DNA of 64,000 nucleotides from Epilithonimonas arachidiradicis (lineage in GTDB: Bacteria; Bacteroidota; Bacteroidia; Flavobacteriales; Weeksellaceae), in NCBI RefSeq assembly GCF_003610695.1, contig NZ_RAQH01000004.1, forward strand, positions 186,001 to 250,000, in the 5' to 3' direction. Under the pieces are notes generated by a model, which made no database searches, was not told the DNA's origin, and saw only the letters and a program-made list of their open reading frames with translations. Numbering within the stretch: position 1 is the stretch's first letter; every line of letters starts with the position of its first letter. The position numbers and the translations under genes were made by a program. Below, in pieces: positions 50,083-57,499 of this stretch.

Positions 50083-50703
50083 TTACATTCTGCTGAGGAT
50101 CTCTTTCTTTTTGGTTTCGTAATCTTCGACGGATATCAAATCATTGTCCAGAAAAGCTTTTAGTTTCATCAAGGTTTCCATGGGGTCTTCGGCAGGCATT
50201 TCCGGTTGTGATTGCAGTTTTGGTTCTTCCGGTTTTTCGTTTTGTGTGTTGATGGTAAATCCACCTGCCGTTGCTCTTTTTTCTTCTAATTCCTTTTCGC
50301 GTCGGTATTCGATCATTTCTTCCTCCTTGCTTTGGGCGTATTGGTAGAGTTTTCTCGCCTGAGATTTAGGAATATAATCGATGGTTTCTATAAAACCGCT
50401 CACTGCGGTCATCGTGAAAGTGGAACCAAGAATCGCTTCACTGATGTGGCTCTCGGCAACGTCTTTCCAAAGATAATCCTTGAAATCCATCACCAATCCA
50501 AATGATTTTGAACGGAAAAATAGGATTCTTTTATTTGTAAGAACAATAGAATCCGGAGAAATGTTGATGGCAGGTTTGTTTTGGACTGCGATATATTCCA
50601 CAGTTTCTCCGTTAGTTAATAAATCGTTGACTTTTTCACTGATTTTCTCTACTGCTTTTGGGTCTTGGTCTTCGTTCAGGAATTTTTTTATATCGTTGAT
50701 CAT
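50083..50703 (-). CDS. PH-like and SHOCT domain protein
   Basis: A 206-residue soluble protein. The N-terminal part (about residues 30-115) fits the bacterial PH fold, with NISPDSIVLTNKRILFFRSK, then a polar linker with many Glu, Pro and Gln, and a C-terminal SHOCT motif (DPMETLMKLKAFLDNDLISV...EKK-type end, about 172-206). SHOCT is a short oligomerisation helix pair. The cellular role is unknown. It is an independent unit between terminators. Confidence 0.83.
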   Translation of the reverse strand: MINDIKKFLNEDQDPKAVEKISEKVNDLLTNGETVEYIAVQNKPAINISPDSIVLTNKRILFFRSKSFGLVMDFKDYLWKDVAESHISEAILGSTFTMTAVSGFIETIDYIPKSQARKLYQYAQSKEEEMIEYRREKELEEKRATAGGFTINTQNEKPEEPKLQSQPEMPAEDPMETLMKLKAFLDNDLISVEDYETKKKEILSRM

Positions 50704-50768
50704 TGTTTTAAAATTTGTCTAATGTGAAATTACGAAAACAAAATGAGAATAGGACTTGTTAATGTAAT

Positions 50769-50806
50769 GAAAACAAAAAAAGCAAAACCTCAATTGGTCT
50801 TGCTTT
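50769..50806 (-). terminator. Terminator after the DJ-1/PfpI gene
   Basis: Minus-strand arms AAAAGCAAGACC / GGTTTTGCTTTT with one G-T pair, then a T run. Confidence 0.8.
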
Positions 50807-50827
50807 TAAAATTTTGATTGTAGAAAT

Positions 50828-51598
50828 TTATTTCTGTTTCAATTGCTTTAGAATTTCTTCACCAACACTTTTTGCAGATTGTGGATTTTGTCCGGTGATT
50901 AATCTTCCGTCTGCAACTACGTGATTCTGCCAAAGTCCGGATTTTTCAAAGATTGCTCTGCGTTCTTTTAACTTATCTTCCAAAAGAAAAGGAACTACAT
51001 TTTCCAGTTTCACGGCAGTTTCCTCTTCATTGGTGAAAGCATTCACTTTTTTACCTTCAATCAGATATTTTCCATTTGATAATTTGAGGTTTACAAGAGC
51101 AGAAGGTCCGTGGCAAACAGCACTTACTATGCCATTGTTTTCATAGATCTTTCTTGCAATATTCTGTAATTCTGTATTGTCTGGAAAATCCCACATTGTT
51201 CCGTGTCCGCCGGCGTAGAAGATTGCAGCATATTTTGAAGGGTCAACTTCGGAAGGCTTCATTGTATTTTCGATTTTTGTACGGTATTCTTTGTTCTCCC
51301 AGAACTCTTTATTGACAGCATCTTCCAGATTAAGTCCGTCAACTGGTGCTTTTCCTCCCTTTGGACTTACAAAATCGATGTCATAACCAGCAGAATGAAG
51401 AACTTCCCAAGGATGGGAAACTTCACCAAGATAATATCCGGTTGGTTCATTTGTATTGCCTTTTTTGTCGTGACTTGTCACCACGAATAAGATTTTTTTG
51501 CTCATAACTTTGTTAGATTTTTTGTTCTGTGCATTCGCAATATTCAACGTTGAAATGAATGCAAATAGAACAGAAAAGATTAAAACTTTGGTTTTCAT
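50828..51598 (-). CDS. Exported DJ-1/PfpI family protein
   Basis: A 256-residue protein with a signal peptide (residues 1-23, ending NIANAQ) and a DJ-1/PfpI domain. The nucleophile elbow is AVCHGPSALV with Cys162, and the YAGGHGTMWDFPDN segment fits Hsp31-like glyoxalase or chaperone members. Export of this class is unusual and seems common in Bacteroidota. An ATG at 51604 is an alternative start. A Crp/Fnr gene lies upstream, with a CRP-like palindrome between. Confidence 0.88.
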   Translation of the reverse strand: MKTKVLIFSVLFAFISTLNIANAQNKKSNKVMSKKILFVVTSHDKKGNTNEPTGYYLGEVSHPWEVLHSAGYDIDFVSPKGGKAPVDGLNLEDAVNKEFWENKEYRTKIENTMKPSEVDPSKYAAIFYAGGHGTMWDFPDNTELQNIARKIYENNGIVSAVCHGPSALVNLKLSNGKYLIEGKKVNAFTNEEETAVKLENVVPFLLEDKLKERRAIFEKSGLWQNHVVADGRLITGQNPQSAKSVGEEILKQLKQK

Positions 51599-51676
51599 TA
51601 TCATAATTTTAAAATTTGATACTGCAAAATTCTATAAAATCGAGACCGAAAGAAAGGGTGTAAATCAAGGTTTTTC

Positions 51677-51692
51677 TGTGATGTATGTCACA
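51677..51692. promoter_or_regulatory. CRP-like palindrome upstream of the DJ-1/PfpI gene
   Basis: TGTGATGTATGTCACA matches the E. coli CRP consensus TGTGA-N6-TCACA exactly. It starts one base after the stop of the second Crp/Fnr gene and is centred about 66 bases upstream of the inferred start of the DJ-1/PfpI transcript. Confidence 0.5.
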
Positions 51693-51693
51693 T

Positions 51694-52260
51694 TTATTTT
51701 GACAATCTGCTGAGTGTTTCTCTGGAAACACCAAGGTAAGACGCGATAAGAGATTTGGGAACGCGTTGAAAAAGAGAAGGGTAGTTACTAAGCATCTGCT
51801 CATAACGTTCTTTTGCGCTATGAGTTAAGAGTGAAAGGATTCTTTGCTGAAGTGCAATGTAACCGAAGTTTGATTTTTTTCTAAAAAAATGTTCAATCTT
51901 ATGAAGCTCAGCACAGATTTTTTCACGGTTTTCCAACGAAATAGAAAGTACTTCAACATCTTCTATACAATCGATGTTCAATGTAGAATTGGTTTGATTG
52001 AAATAAGCCTGGAAATCTGTGATCCACCAGTTTTCCCAGGCAAACTGAAGAATGTGTTCTTTGCCATCATCAGGATTGGTGTGATAAGCTTTCAATAAAC
52101 CGGAAACTACAAAGTGGTCGTTTCTGACAAGGTCGCCTTGCTGAACCAGAAACTGATGTTTCTTAAGCTTTTTGACAGAAAAATGAGAAAGCAAATAATC
52201 GAATTCCTTATCCGTAATCGGTGTGATTTCTTCGATATGTTTTCTTAGTTTGTTGCTCAT
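51694..52260 (-). CDS. Crp/Fnr-family regulator (second)
   Basis: A 188-residue regulator of the same subfamily as the one at 49438: both share the C-terminal block FQRVPxxLIASxLGxxxExLS. The ligand domain has FLVQQGDLVRNDHFVVSGLL (from about residue 35) and no clustered cysteines. I chose ATG 52260 (MSNKLRKHIE); a frame to 52314 is unsupported. A CRP-like palindrome sits directly downstream, before the DJ-1/PfpI gene it may control. Confidence 0.88.
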   Translation of the reverse strand: MSNKLRKHIEEITPITDKEFDYLLSHFSVKKLKKHQFLVQQGDLVRNDHFVVSGLLKAYHTNPDDGKEHILQFAWENWWITDFQAYFNQTNSTLNIDCIEDVEVLSISLENREKICAELHKIEHFFRKKSNFGYIALQQRILSLLTHSAKERYEQMLSNYPSLFQRVPKSLIASYLGVSRETLSRLSK

Positions 52261-52276
52261 TTTTGAATTTCTTTGT

Positions 52277-52284
52277 CGAAGATA
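52277..52284 (-). promoter_or_regulatory. TATCTTCG -7 box of the second Crp/Fnr gene
   Basis: One mismatch to TAnnTTTG, 16 bases before the start codon on the minus strand. Confidence 0.35.
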
Positions 52285-52302
52285 AGAATTAAAGACTATT
52301 AT

Positions 52303-52330
52303 AAAAAAATCCATTCATTTCGAATGGATT
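52303..52330 (-). terminator. Terminator of the ABC-F gene
   Basis: Perfect arms AATCCATTC / GAATGGATT; on the minus strand a T run follows. Confidence 0.85.
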
Positions 52331-52343
52331 AAAATATTTTAAA

Positions 52344-54275
52344 TTAATTTTCTAATTGACTTCCAAGATATTCCCATTCCTGCAAAGTCAAATCCAGTTC
52401 TTCTTTCGTTTTGTTATAAGTTTCCAAAGCTTGTTCAGAAGGATTTTCTTTGGTAAAAGAATTTTCGAATTCTTCAATTTTCAGTTCCAGTTCAGAGATT
52501 TTTTCCTCAACTTTTTTGAGTTTATTCTGAATATTTTTTTGCTCCTTGCTAACAATCACATTCGATTCCGGGCTCTTGATGACTGTATCTTGTTTCCTTT
52601 CTTTTGGTTCTTCAGCTTCCTCTTTATGGAGTTTTGATCTTTCGGCGGAGATTTCCCGGATGCTTTCTTTTTGTCTGTATTCCAAGTATTCATCAATATT
52701 ACCCAAGAATTCTTTCATTTTTCCATCACGGAATTCGAAAATTTTGTCCGATAAACCTTGCAGGAATTCACGGTCGTGAGAAATCACGATCAGTGTGCCT
52801 TCATATTTCTGAAGCGCCAATTTGATAATCTCTTTAGACTGAATATCCAGGTGGTTCGTCGGCTCATCCATAATCAACGTGTTGAACGGACGGAGCAATA
52901 ATTTACAAAGTGCCAAACGGTTTCTCTCACCTCCGGAAAGTACTTTGGTCTTTTTTGTTACATCTTCGCCTTGGAACAGGAAAGAACCTAACAAATCACG
53001 CACGCGTGGTCTGGTTTCTTCCGTCGCCGAATCTTCTGCTTCCTGAAGAACCGTTTTCTCAGGCGTCAAAACTTCTTCCTGATTCTGAGCAAAATAACCG
53101 ATACTTACGTTGTGACCAAGATTCCATTCTCCTGTATAATCTTTGATGTCGCCGGCAAGAATTTTTGCCAAAGTGGTTTTTCCCTGTCCGTTTTGTCCTA
53201 ACAAAGAGATCCTGTCACCACGCTCCACAAAGAAATCTACGTTGTCAAAAATCTGCTTGTTGCCATAAGCTTTCCCCAGATTTTTAGCTTCGAAAATCAC
53301 TTTTCCGGGTGTAACAGACGGCTGGAAACGGATATTGAATTTGGAAACATCCTCATTATCAATTTCGATTCTCTCGATTTTTTCCAGTTTTTTGATTAAT
53401 GATTGGGCAAAAGAAGCTTTGGTCGCACTCGCACGAAACTTGTTGATGTTGTCTTCCATCTGCTTGATTTCCGCATCCTGGTTTTTCTTCGCCTGCGTCA
53501 GCTTTTCACGGCGTTCTTTTCTCAGTTCCAGATATTTGGAGTAGTTGGCTTTGTAATCCTCGATCTTCTTATTATTAACATCAAAAGTTCTGTTACAAAT
53601 GGATGTCATAAACTGTTTATCGTGACTTACCAAGACAATTGAACCAGGATAATCTTTCAGGAAATTTTCCAACCAAATGATAGATTCCATATCGAGGTGG
53701 TTGGTAGGCTCATCCAGAAGCATCAAATCATTTTTCTGAAGCAGCAGCTTTGCCAATTCGATTCTCATTCTCCAACCTCCGGAAAACTCATCGGTTATCT
53801 TTTGGAAATCATCCGCTTTGAAACCTAAACCAAACAATACTTTCTCAACATCGCCTTCCAGATTGTAGGCGTCGTGGTTCATTAAAAGATCATTTAGTTC
53901 CGTCATTCTGATAATTAAATCAGAGTAAGCATCACTCTCGTAATCAGTTCTGGTTGCCATCTGATGATTGACTTCCTCGAGCTCATTTTTCATCGCATTG
54001 ATTTGCTCATAAGCCTGCATCGTCTCGTCCCAAACGGTTCTTCCTTTTACAAAATCTAGGTCTTGTTTCAAAAAACCAATTGTGATATTTCCTTCCGGAA
54101 CAACATTACCTTCATAGAAATTGATCTCTCCGGAAAGGATTTTTAGAAGCGTAGATTTTCCAGCTCCATTCTTACCAACCAAACCAATTTTGTCATCTTT
54201 TTTAATCGTAAAATTAACGTCTCTGAAAAGATAATTTCCTGCGTGATGCAAACCTAATCCTTGTGCCGAAATCAT
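52344..54275 (-). CDS. ABC-F family ATPase
   Basis: A 643-residue soluble protein with two ABC ATPase domains and no membrane part. The first Walker A is GKNGAGKST (34-42) and the second GQNGQGKTT (360-368). The two signature regions read FSGGWRMRIELAK and LSGGERNRLALCK, each followed by DEPTNHLD. The charged linker between domains is the P-site interaction arm, and a C-terminal coiled coil follows. Such proteins bind the ribosome; many adjust translation, some confer antibiotic resistance. This copy looks like a housekeeping type. Confidence 0.92.
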   Translation of the reverse strand: MISAQGLGLHHAGNYLFRDVNFTIKKDDKIGLVGKNGAGKSTLLKILSGEINFYEGNVVPEGNITIGFLKQDLDFVKGRTVWDETMQAYEQINAMKNELEEVNHQMATRTDYESDAYSDLIIRMTELNDLLMNHDAYNLEGDVEKVLFGLGFKADDFQKITDEFSGGWRMRIELAKLLLQKNDLMLLDEPTNHLDMESIIWLENFLKDYPGSIVLVSHDKQFMTSICNRTFDVNNKKIEDYKANYSKYLELRKERREKLTQAKKNQDAEIKQMEDNINKFRASATKASFAQSLIKKLEKIERIEIDNEDVSKFNIRFQPSVTPGKVIFEAKNLGKAYGNKQIFDNVDFFVERGDRISLLGQNGQGKTTLAKILAGDIKDYTGEWNLGHNVSIGYFAQNQEEVLTPEKTVLQEAEDSATEETRPRVRDLLGSFLFQGEDVTKKTKVLSGGERNRLALCKLLLRPFNTLIMDEPTNHLDIQSKEIIKLALQKYEGTLIVISHDREFLQGLSDKIFEFRDGKMKEFLGNIDEYLEYRQKESIREISAERSKLHKEEAEEPKERKQDTVIKSPESNVIVSKEQKNIQNKLKKVEEKISELELKIEEFENSFTKENPSEQALETYNKTKEELDLTLQEWEYLGSQLEN

Positions 54276-54302
54276 TATTGTCTATGTTTAAATTTCAATT
54301 TG

Positions 54303-54310
54303 CAAAAGTA
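54303..54310 (-). promoter_or_regulatory. TACTTTTG -7 box of the ABC-F gene
   Basis: A perfect TAnnTTTG on the minus strand, 27 bases before the start codon. Confidence 0.5.
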
Positions 54311-54358
54311 GTGAAATATGTTGGATAATATCGGAAGGCATAATTCAATCAAAAAAAT

Positions 54359-54366
54359 TATCTTTG
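54359..54366 (+). promoter_or_regulatory. TATCTTTG -7 box of the outer-membrane protein gene
   Basis: A perfect TAnnTTTG about 32 bases before the start codon, divergent from the ABC-F promoter. Confidence 0.55.
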
Positions 54367-54398
54367 GCGGCAATAAAAAATATTAATCAACAATTATT

Positions 54399-55043
54399 AT
54401 GGTAAAAAAACTAATAACGACGGCAATACTTGCTGTCTCGACACTTTCCTTCGCACAAGAAAAAATTTCAATTATTCCTTCTGTTGGATTCGGATGGAGA
54501 ACTGCAGAAAATCCGGATGGGCTTTCCAGACAGGAAGAAGATTATATCAAAGGATTGAAGAGCGGTTTAAGTGTGGATGTTTCTGCTTACTATCATCTTA
54601 AAGGGAATCTTGGATTAGGTTTGAAGTTTTCAAATTTCAGTGCATCAAGTACAGGTACACTCAGCGCTATGGATTCTTCTGGTCAAATGGTTTCGGCAAG
54701 AGTTTCTACAGATGATAACATCACTTTCTTCGGTCCTGCTTTTATGTTTTCCAATTTTAATGAAGGTACGAAGCATAAACTTTTTGTAGATCTGGCATTA
54801 GGAGTGATCAGCTATACTACAAAAACAGGTAATATAAAAGGAAAAGGTTCAAATATTGGTGCTGAAATGAACATTGCTTATCAATACGCCATTACGAACA
54901 ATATTTATTTAGGACCCAAGTTGGGATTAACAGGGGGTACTTTGAGCAAGATGACTTATAATGGTCAGACAGTTAATTTTGGAGATAATAAAGAAGGTTT
55001 AAGCAGAGTTAATTTGGGTGCTGCTGCTACATTCCGTTTTTAA
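54399..55043 (+). CDS. Outer-membrane beta-barrel protein
   Basis: A 214-residue protein with a signal peptide (residues 1-19, ending SFAQ) and about eight amphipathic strands, finishing in the aromatic C-terminal residue expected for a barrel (VNLGAAATFRF). It matches the small OmpW/OmpX-like beta-barrel families of Bacteroidota. No ligand or catalytic site is visible. The deoxyhypusine synthase homologue follows 28 bases later but has its own promoter box. Confidence 0.83.
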   Translation: MVKKLITTAILAVSTLSFAQEKISIIPSVGFGWRTAENPDGLSRQEEDYIKGLKSGLSVDVSAYYHLKGNLGLGLKFSNFSASSTGTLSAMDSSGQMVSARVSTDDNITFFGPAFMFSNFNEGTKHKLFVDLALGVISYTTKTGNIKGKGSNIGAEMNIAYQYAITNNIYLGPKLGLTGGTLSKMTYNGQTVNFGDNKEGLSRVNLGAAATFRF

Positions 55044-55046
55044 TTT

Positions 55047-55054
55047 TATCTTTG
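55047..55054 (+). promoter_or_regulatory. TATCTTTG -7 box of the deoxyhypusine synthase homologue
   Basis: A perfect TAnnTTTG 17 bases before the start codon and just after the stop of the barrel-protein gene. Confidence 0.6.
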
Positions 55055-55071
55055 CAAAAATTCTTATAAAA

Positions 55072-56046
55072 ATGAGCAAGCCGATTTCGGAATTTATAGA
55101 AAAGTATTATTTGCACTTCAATGCAGCGGCATTAGTTGATGCTTCCAAAGGTTATGTTGCACACCTGAAAGATGGCGGCAAAATGATGGTAACATTGGCT
55201 GGAGCAATGTCAACGGCTGAGTTGGGGAAAATCTTTGCAGAGATGATTCGTCAGGATAAAGTAGATTTTATTTCTTGTACAGGAGCCAACCTTGAAGAAG
55301 ACCTTATGAATCTTGTTGCACACTCTCATTATGAAAGAGTTCCTCATTACAGAGATTTGACTCCGCAGGAAGAATGGGCGCTTTTGGAAAGAGGTCTGAA
55401 CAGAGTTACCGACACTTGTATCCCGGAAGAAGAGGCTTTCAGAAGATTGCAGAAACATATCTACGAACTTTGGAAAGATGCTGATGATAAAGGTGAAAGA
55501 TATTTCCCACACGAATATATGTACAAAATGATTCTTTCCGGTGTTCTGGAACAGTATTACGAAATCCCAAGAGAAAACTCATGGATGATTGCTGCAGCTG
55601 AAAAGAACCTGCCAATCGTGGTACCGGGATGGGAAGATTCTACAATGGGTAACATCTTTGCATCATATTGTATCAAAGGCGATTTAAAATTTTCTACAAT
55701 GAAATCCGGAATAGAGTATATGGCTTATTTGGCTGATTGGTACACGAAAAACTCAGGTGGAAAAGGTGTAGGGTTCTTTCAAATTGGAGGAGGAATTGCA
55801 GGAGATTTTCCAATTTGTGTGGTACCGATGCTTTACCAAGATATGGAAATGCACGACATTCCGTTTTGGTCTTATTTCTGCCAGATTTCTGATTCAACGA
55901 CATCTTATGGCTCCTATTCCGGCGCTGTTCCGAATGAGAAAATCACTTGGGGAAAACTGGATATTACAACACCAAAATATATTGTTGAAAGTGATGCGAC
56001 AATATGTGCACCACTGATGTTCAGTTATATCTTGGAGAATTCTTAA
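55072..56046 (+). CDS. Deoxyhypusine synthase family protein
   Basis: A 324-residue NAD-dependent enzyme. The family blocks MMVTLAGAMSTAELG (residues 38-52), ISCTGANLEEDL (67-78) and GSYSGAVPNEKITWGK (280-295) are present, and the catalytic lysine is kept as Lys295 in WGK. In eukaryotes it transfers aminobutyl from spermidine to eIF5A; bacteria lack eIF5A, and homologues are thought to act on polyamines. I chose ATG 55072, because the longer frame from 55018 lies in the previous gene. Confidence 0.9.
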   Translation: MSKPISEFIEKYYLHFNAAALVDASKGYVAHLKDGGKMMVTLAGAMSTAELGKIFAEMIRQDKVDFISCTGANLEEDLMNLVAHSHYERVPHYRDLTPQEEWALLERGLNRVTDTCIPEEEAFRRLQKHIYELWKDADDKGERYFPHEYMYKMILSGVLEQYYEIPRENSWMIAAAEKNLPIVVPGWEDSTMGNIFASYCIKGDLKFSTMKSGIEYMAYLADWYTKNSGGKGVGFFQIGGGIAGDFPICVVPMLYQDMEMHDIPFWSYFCQISDSTTSYGSYSGAVPNEKITWGKLDITTPKYIVESDATICAPLMFSYILENS

Positions 56047-56072
56047 TTGAATTTAATCAAATAAAAAATAAA

Positions 56073-56101
56073 AAAGCGTTCCAATTCAGAGCGCTTTCTT
56101 T
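56073..56101 (+). terminator. Terminator after the deoxyhypusine synthase homologue
   Basis: Arms AAAGCG / CGCTTT with partial extension, followed by a T-rich stretch. Confidence 0.6.
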
Positions 56102-56120
56102 ATTTTTAAACAAATGATAA

Positions 56121-56267
56121 CTAATCTAGGGAATTAATCAAGACAAAATATCTGTAACCGAAAATTGCTTTCTGTAATTTATTAAGCTTAGTGAAATCCC
56201 TCTTGCTGTATTTTGGTAAGACTTTAACATTAATTTTATTGAGAAATCTAAAAAATGCCTTTTTCAT
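56121..56267 (-). CDS. Conserved 48-residue basic protein
   Basis: A short reading frame on the minus strand encoding MKKAFFRFLNKINVKV...YSKRDFTKLNKLQKAIFGYR, ending VLINSLD and a TAG stop. It is basic and probably forms two helices. I recall similar tiny proteins (RFLNK...YSK...KLQKAI.GYRY) across flavobacteria, without known function. A TAATTTTG box lies 36 bases upstream on the minus strand, which supports expression. Confidence 0.65.
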   Translation of the reverse strand: MKKAFFRFLNKINVKVLPKYSKRDFTKLNKLQKAIFGYRYFVLINSLD

Positions 56268-56303
56268 AACATTACTTTTAATGATTATCTGCAAGGATTA
56301 AAC

Positions 56304-56311
56304 CAAAATTA
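56304..56311 (-). promoter_or_regulatory. TAATTTTG -7 box of the 48-residue protein gene
   Basis: A perfect TAnnTTTG on the minus strand, overlapping the stop codon of the DUF493 gene. Confidence 0.45.
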
Positions 56312-56614
56312 AAGCATCATCACCCCTTCGATTTCTGCCACTTTCTTGTAAATGGTTATCACCTGATCTGCATCCAGAACGAAACAATCGATTGATACTG
56401 ACGTGTATTTTCCTGCCGAACTTTCCTTATTGGATAAAGTGTATTTTAGATTATCAAATACTCTTAGAATCTCGGTTATTTTTTCAGAATCACTGGTGAC
56501 AATGAATTTAAAAAGATATTCTTCCGGGAAGTTATGCTGTTCCTCTAGTTTTTCTTTAAGCGACTTATAAAATTCTTCTGGATTAGCGTGATTGCTATCT
56601 ATAATATCTGTCAT
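56309..56614 (-). CDS. DUF493 (YbeD-like) protein
   Basis: A 101-residue ACT-like fold protein: EEYLFKFIVTSDSEKITEIL, then SSAGKYTSVSIDCFVLDADQVITIY and a final EGVMML, as in YbeD. E. coli YbeD is uncharacterised and linked to lipoate metabolism genes. The gene stands between the ferritin terminator and the 48-residue protein gene. Confidence 0.88.
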   Translation of the reverse strand: MTDIIDSNHANPEEFYKSLKEKLEEQHNFPEEYLFKFIVTSDSEKITEILRVFDNLKYTLSNKESSAGKYTSVSIDCFVLDADQVITIYKKVAEIEGVMML

Positions 56615-56635
56615 TTTATTTGAATATAATTAAAA

Positions 56636-56662
56636 AAATCTCCGAAAAAATTCGGAGATCAA
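56636..56662 (-). terminator. Terminator of the ferritin gene
   Basis: Perfect arms ATCTCCGAA / TTCGGAGAT; on the minus strand a T run follows. Confidence 0.88.
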
Positions 56663-56684
56663 AGGTAGTGATATTTTATTTGTC

Positions 56685-57239
56685 CTACGACGGATTTTCA
56701 GCTGTAGCCTCTTGAGGAAGGGAAACATCATCAGGCGCAGCTTCCAAAGCCTTGTCTAACGTAAATAGAGATTCGTCTGTGGCTTGATCACCACCTGCGA
56801 TTTTAAGCTTATCAATCAACTCAAGCGCTAATTTTTCTTCTTCGATTTGCTCTTTTACAAACCATTGCATAAAGTTCCAAGTTGCCCAGTCTTTTTCCTG
56901 AAAAGCCAGATCTACAATATGATAAATCGCTGTAGTATTATCCACCTCGTGCTGGAAAACTTTGTTAAAGCAGTCCGTCAGGTTTTGAGGATTTTCTGGC
57001 GGTGCAGGGATGGCCTCTACTCTTGCTTCTCCACCTCTGTCAATGATATACCGCATAAATTTGATCATATGATTTCTCTCTTCTTGAGAATGTCTGTATA
57101 AAAAATTGGCGATTCCTCCATAACCTTTTACATCCGCCCAACAGCCATAGGAAAGGAAAATCTGTGAAGCGTGCGCTTCTTTTGTCATTTGTTTAATCAA
57201 TGCATTCTGCATATTGTTTGACAATCTGTTTGTGTTCAT
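56685..57239 (-). CDS. ftnA: Ferritin
   Basis: A 184-residue non-haem iron-storage protein. The four-helix bundle carries the diiron ligands in KEAHASQIFLSYGCWAD, RHSQEERNHMIKFMRYI and KEQIEEEKLALELID. The C-terminal extension after residue 150 is longer than in E. coli FtnA and ends in an acidic, Ala-rich tail. No haem-binding methionine typical of bacterioferritin is seen. It is a one-gene unit with a terminator; the 260 bases upstream separate it divergently from the SusC gene. Confidence 0.92.
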   Translation of the reverse strand: MNTNRLSNNMQNALIKQMTKEAHASQIFLSYGCWADVKGYGGIANFLYRHSQEERNHMIKFMRYIIDRGGEARVEAIPAPPENPQNLTDCFNKVFQHEVDNTTAIYHIVDLAFQEKDWATWNFMQWFVKEQIEEEKLALELIDKLKIAGGDQATDESLFTLDKALEAAPDDVSLPQEATAENPS

Positions 57240-57442
57240 AATTTTATTATTTGGTGATTTAAATCGAAAAGAAGTTTTATTAACTCATTTTGAAGCAATA
57301 GAAACTTATAATTCTAAAAAAATCAAATATTGAGCCAAAAAAAGGGGATTTTTTTTCAAGTGTTTAAATTAATTTAGTTGCTGAAGTTGAATTTATTTTT
57401 CTGATTTACAGACGATTAAATTAATTTTAATAAATATTAACG

Positions 57443-57469
57443 TTGTGTTAATAAAAATATTTATATTCG
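57443..57469 (+). promoter_or_regulatory. Possible promoter of the SusC-led operon
   Basis: TTG at 57443-57445 and TATATTCG at 57462-57469 are 16 bases apart, with one mismatch in the -7 box. Spacing is shorter than usual. Confidence 0.3.
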
Positions 57470-57499
57470 GAGAATAAGAAAATAATACATAAGAATATT

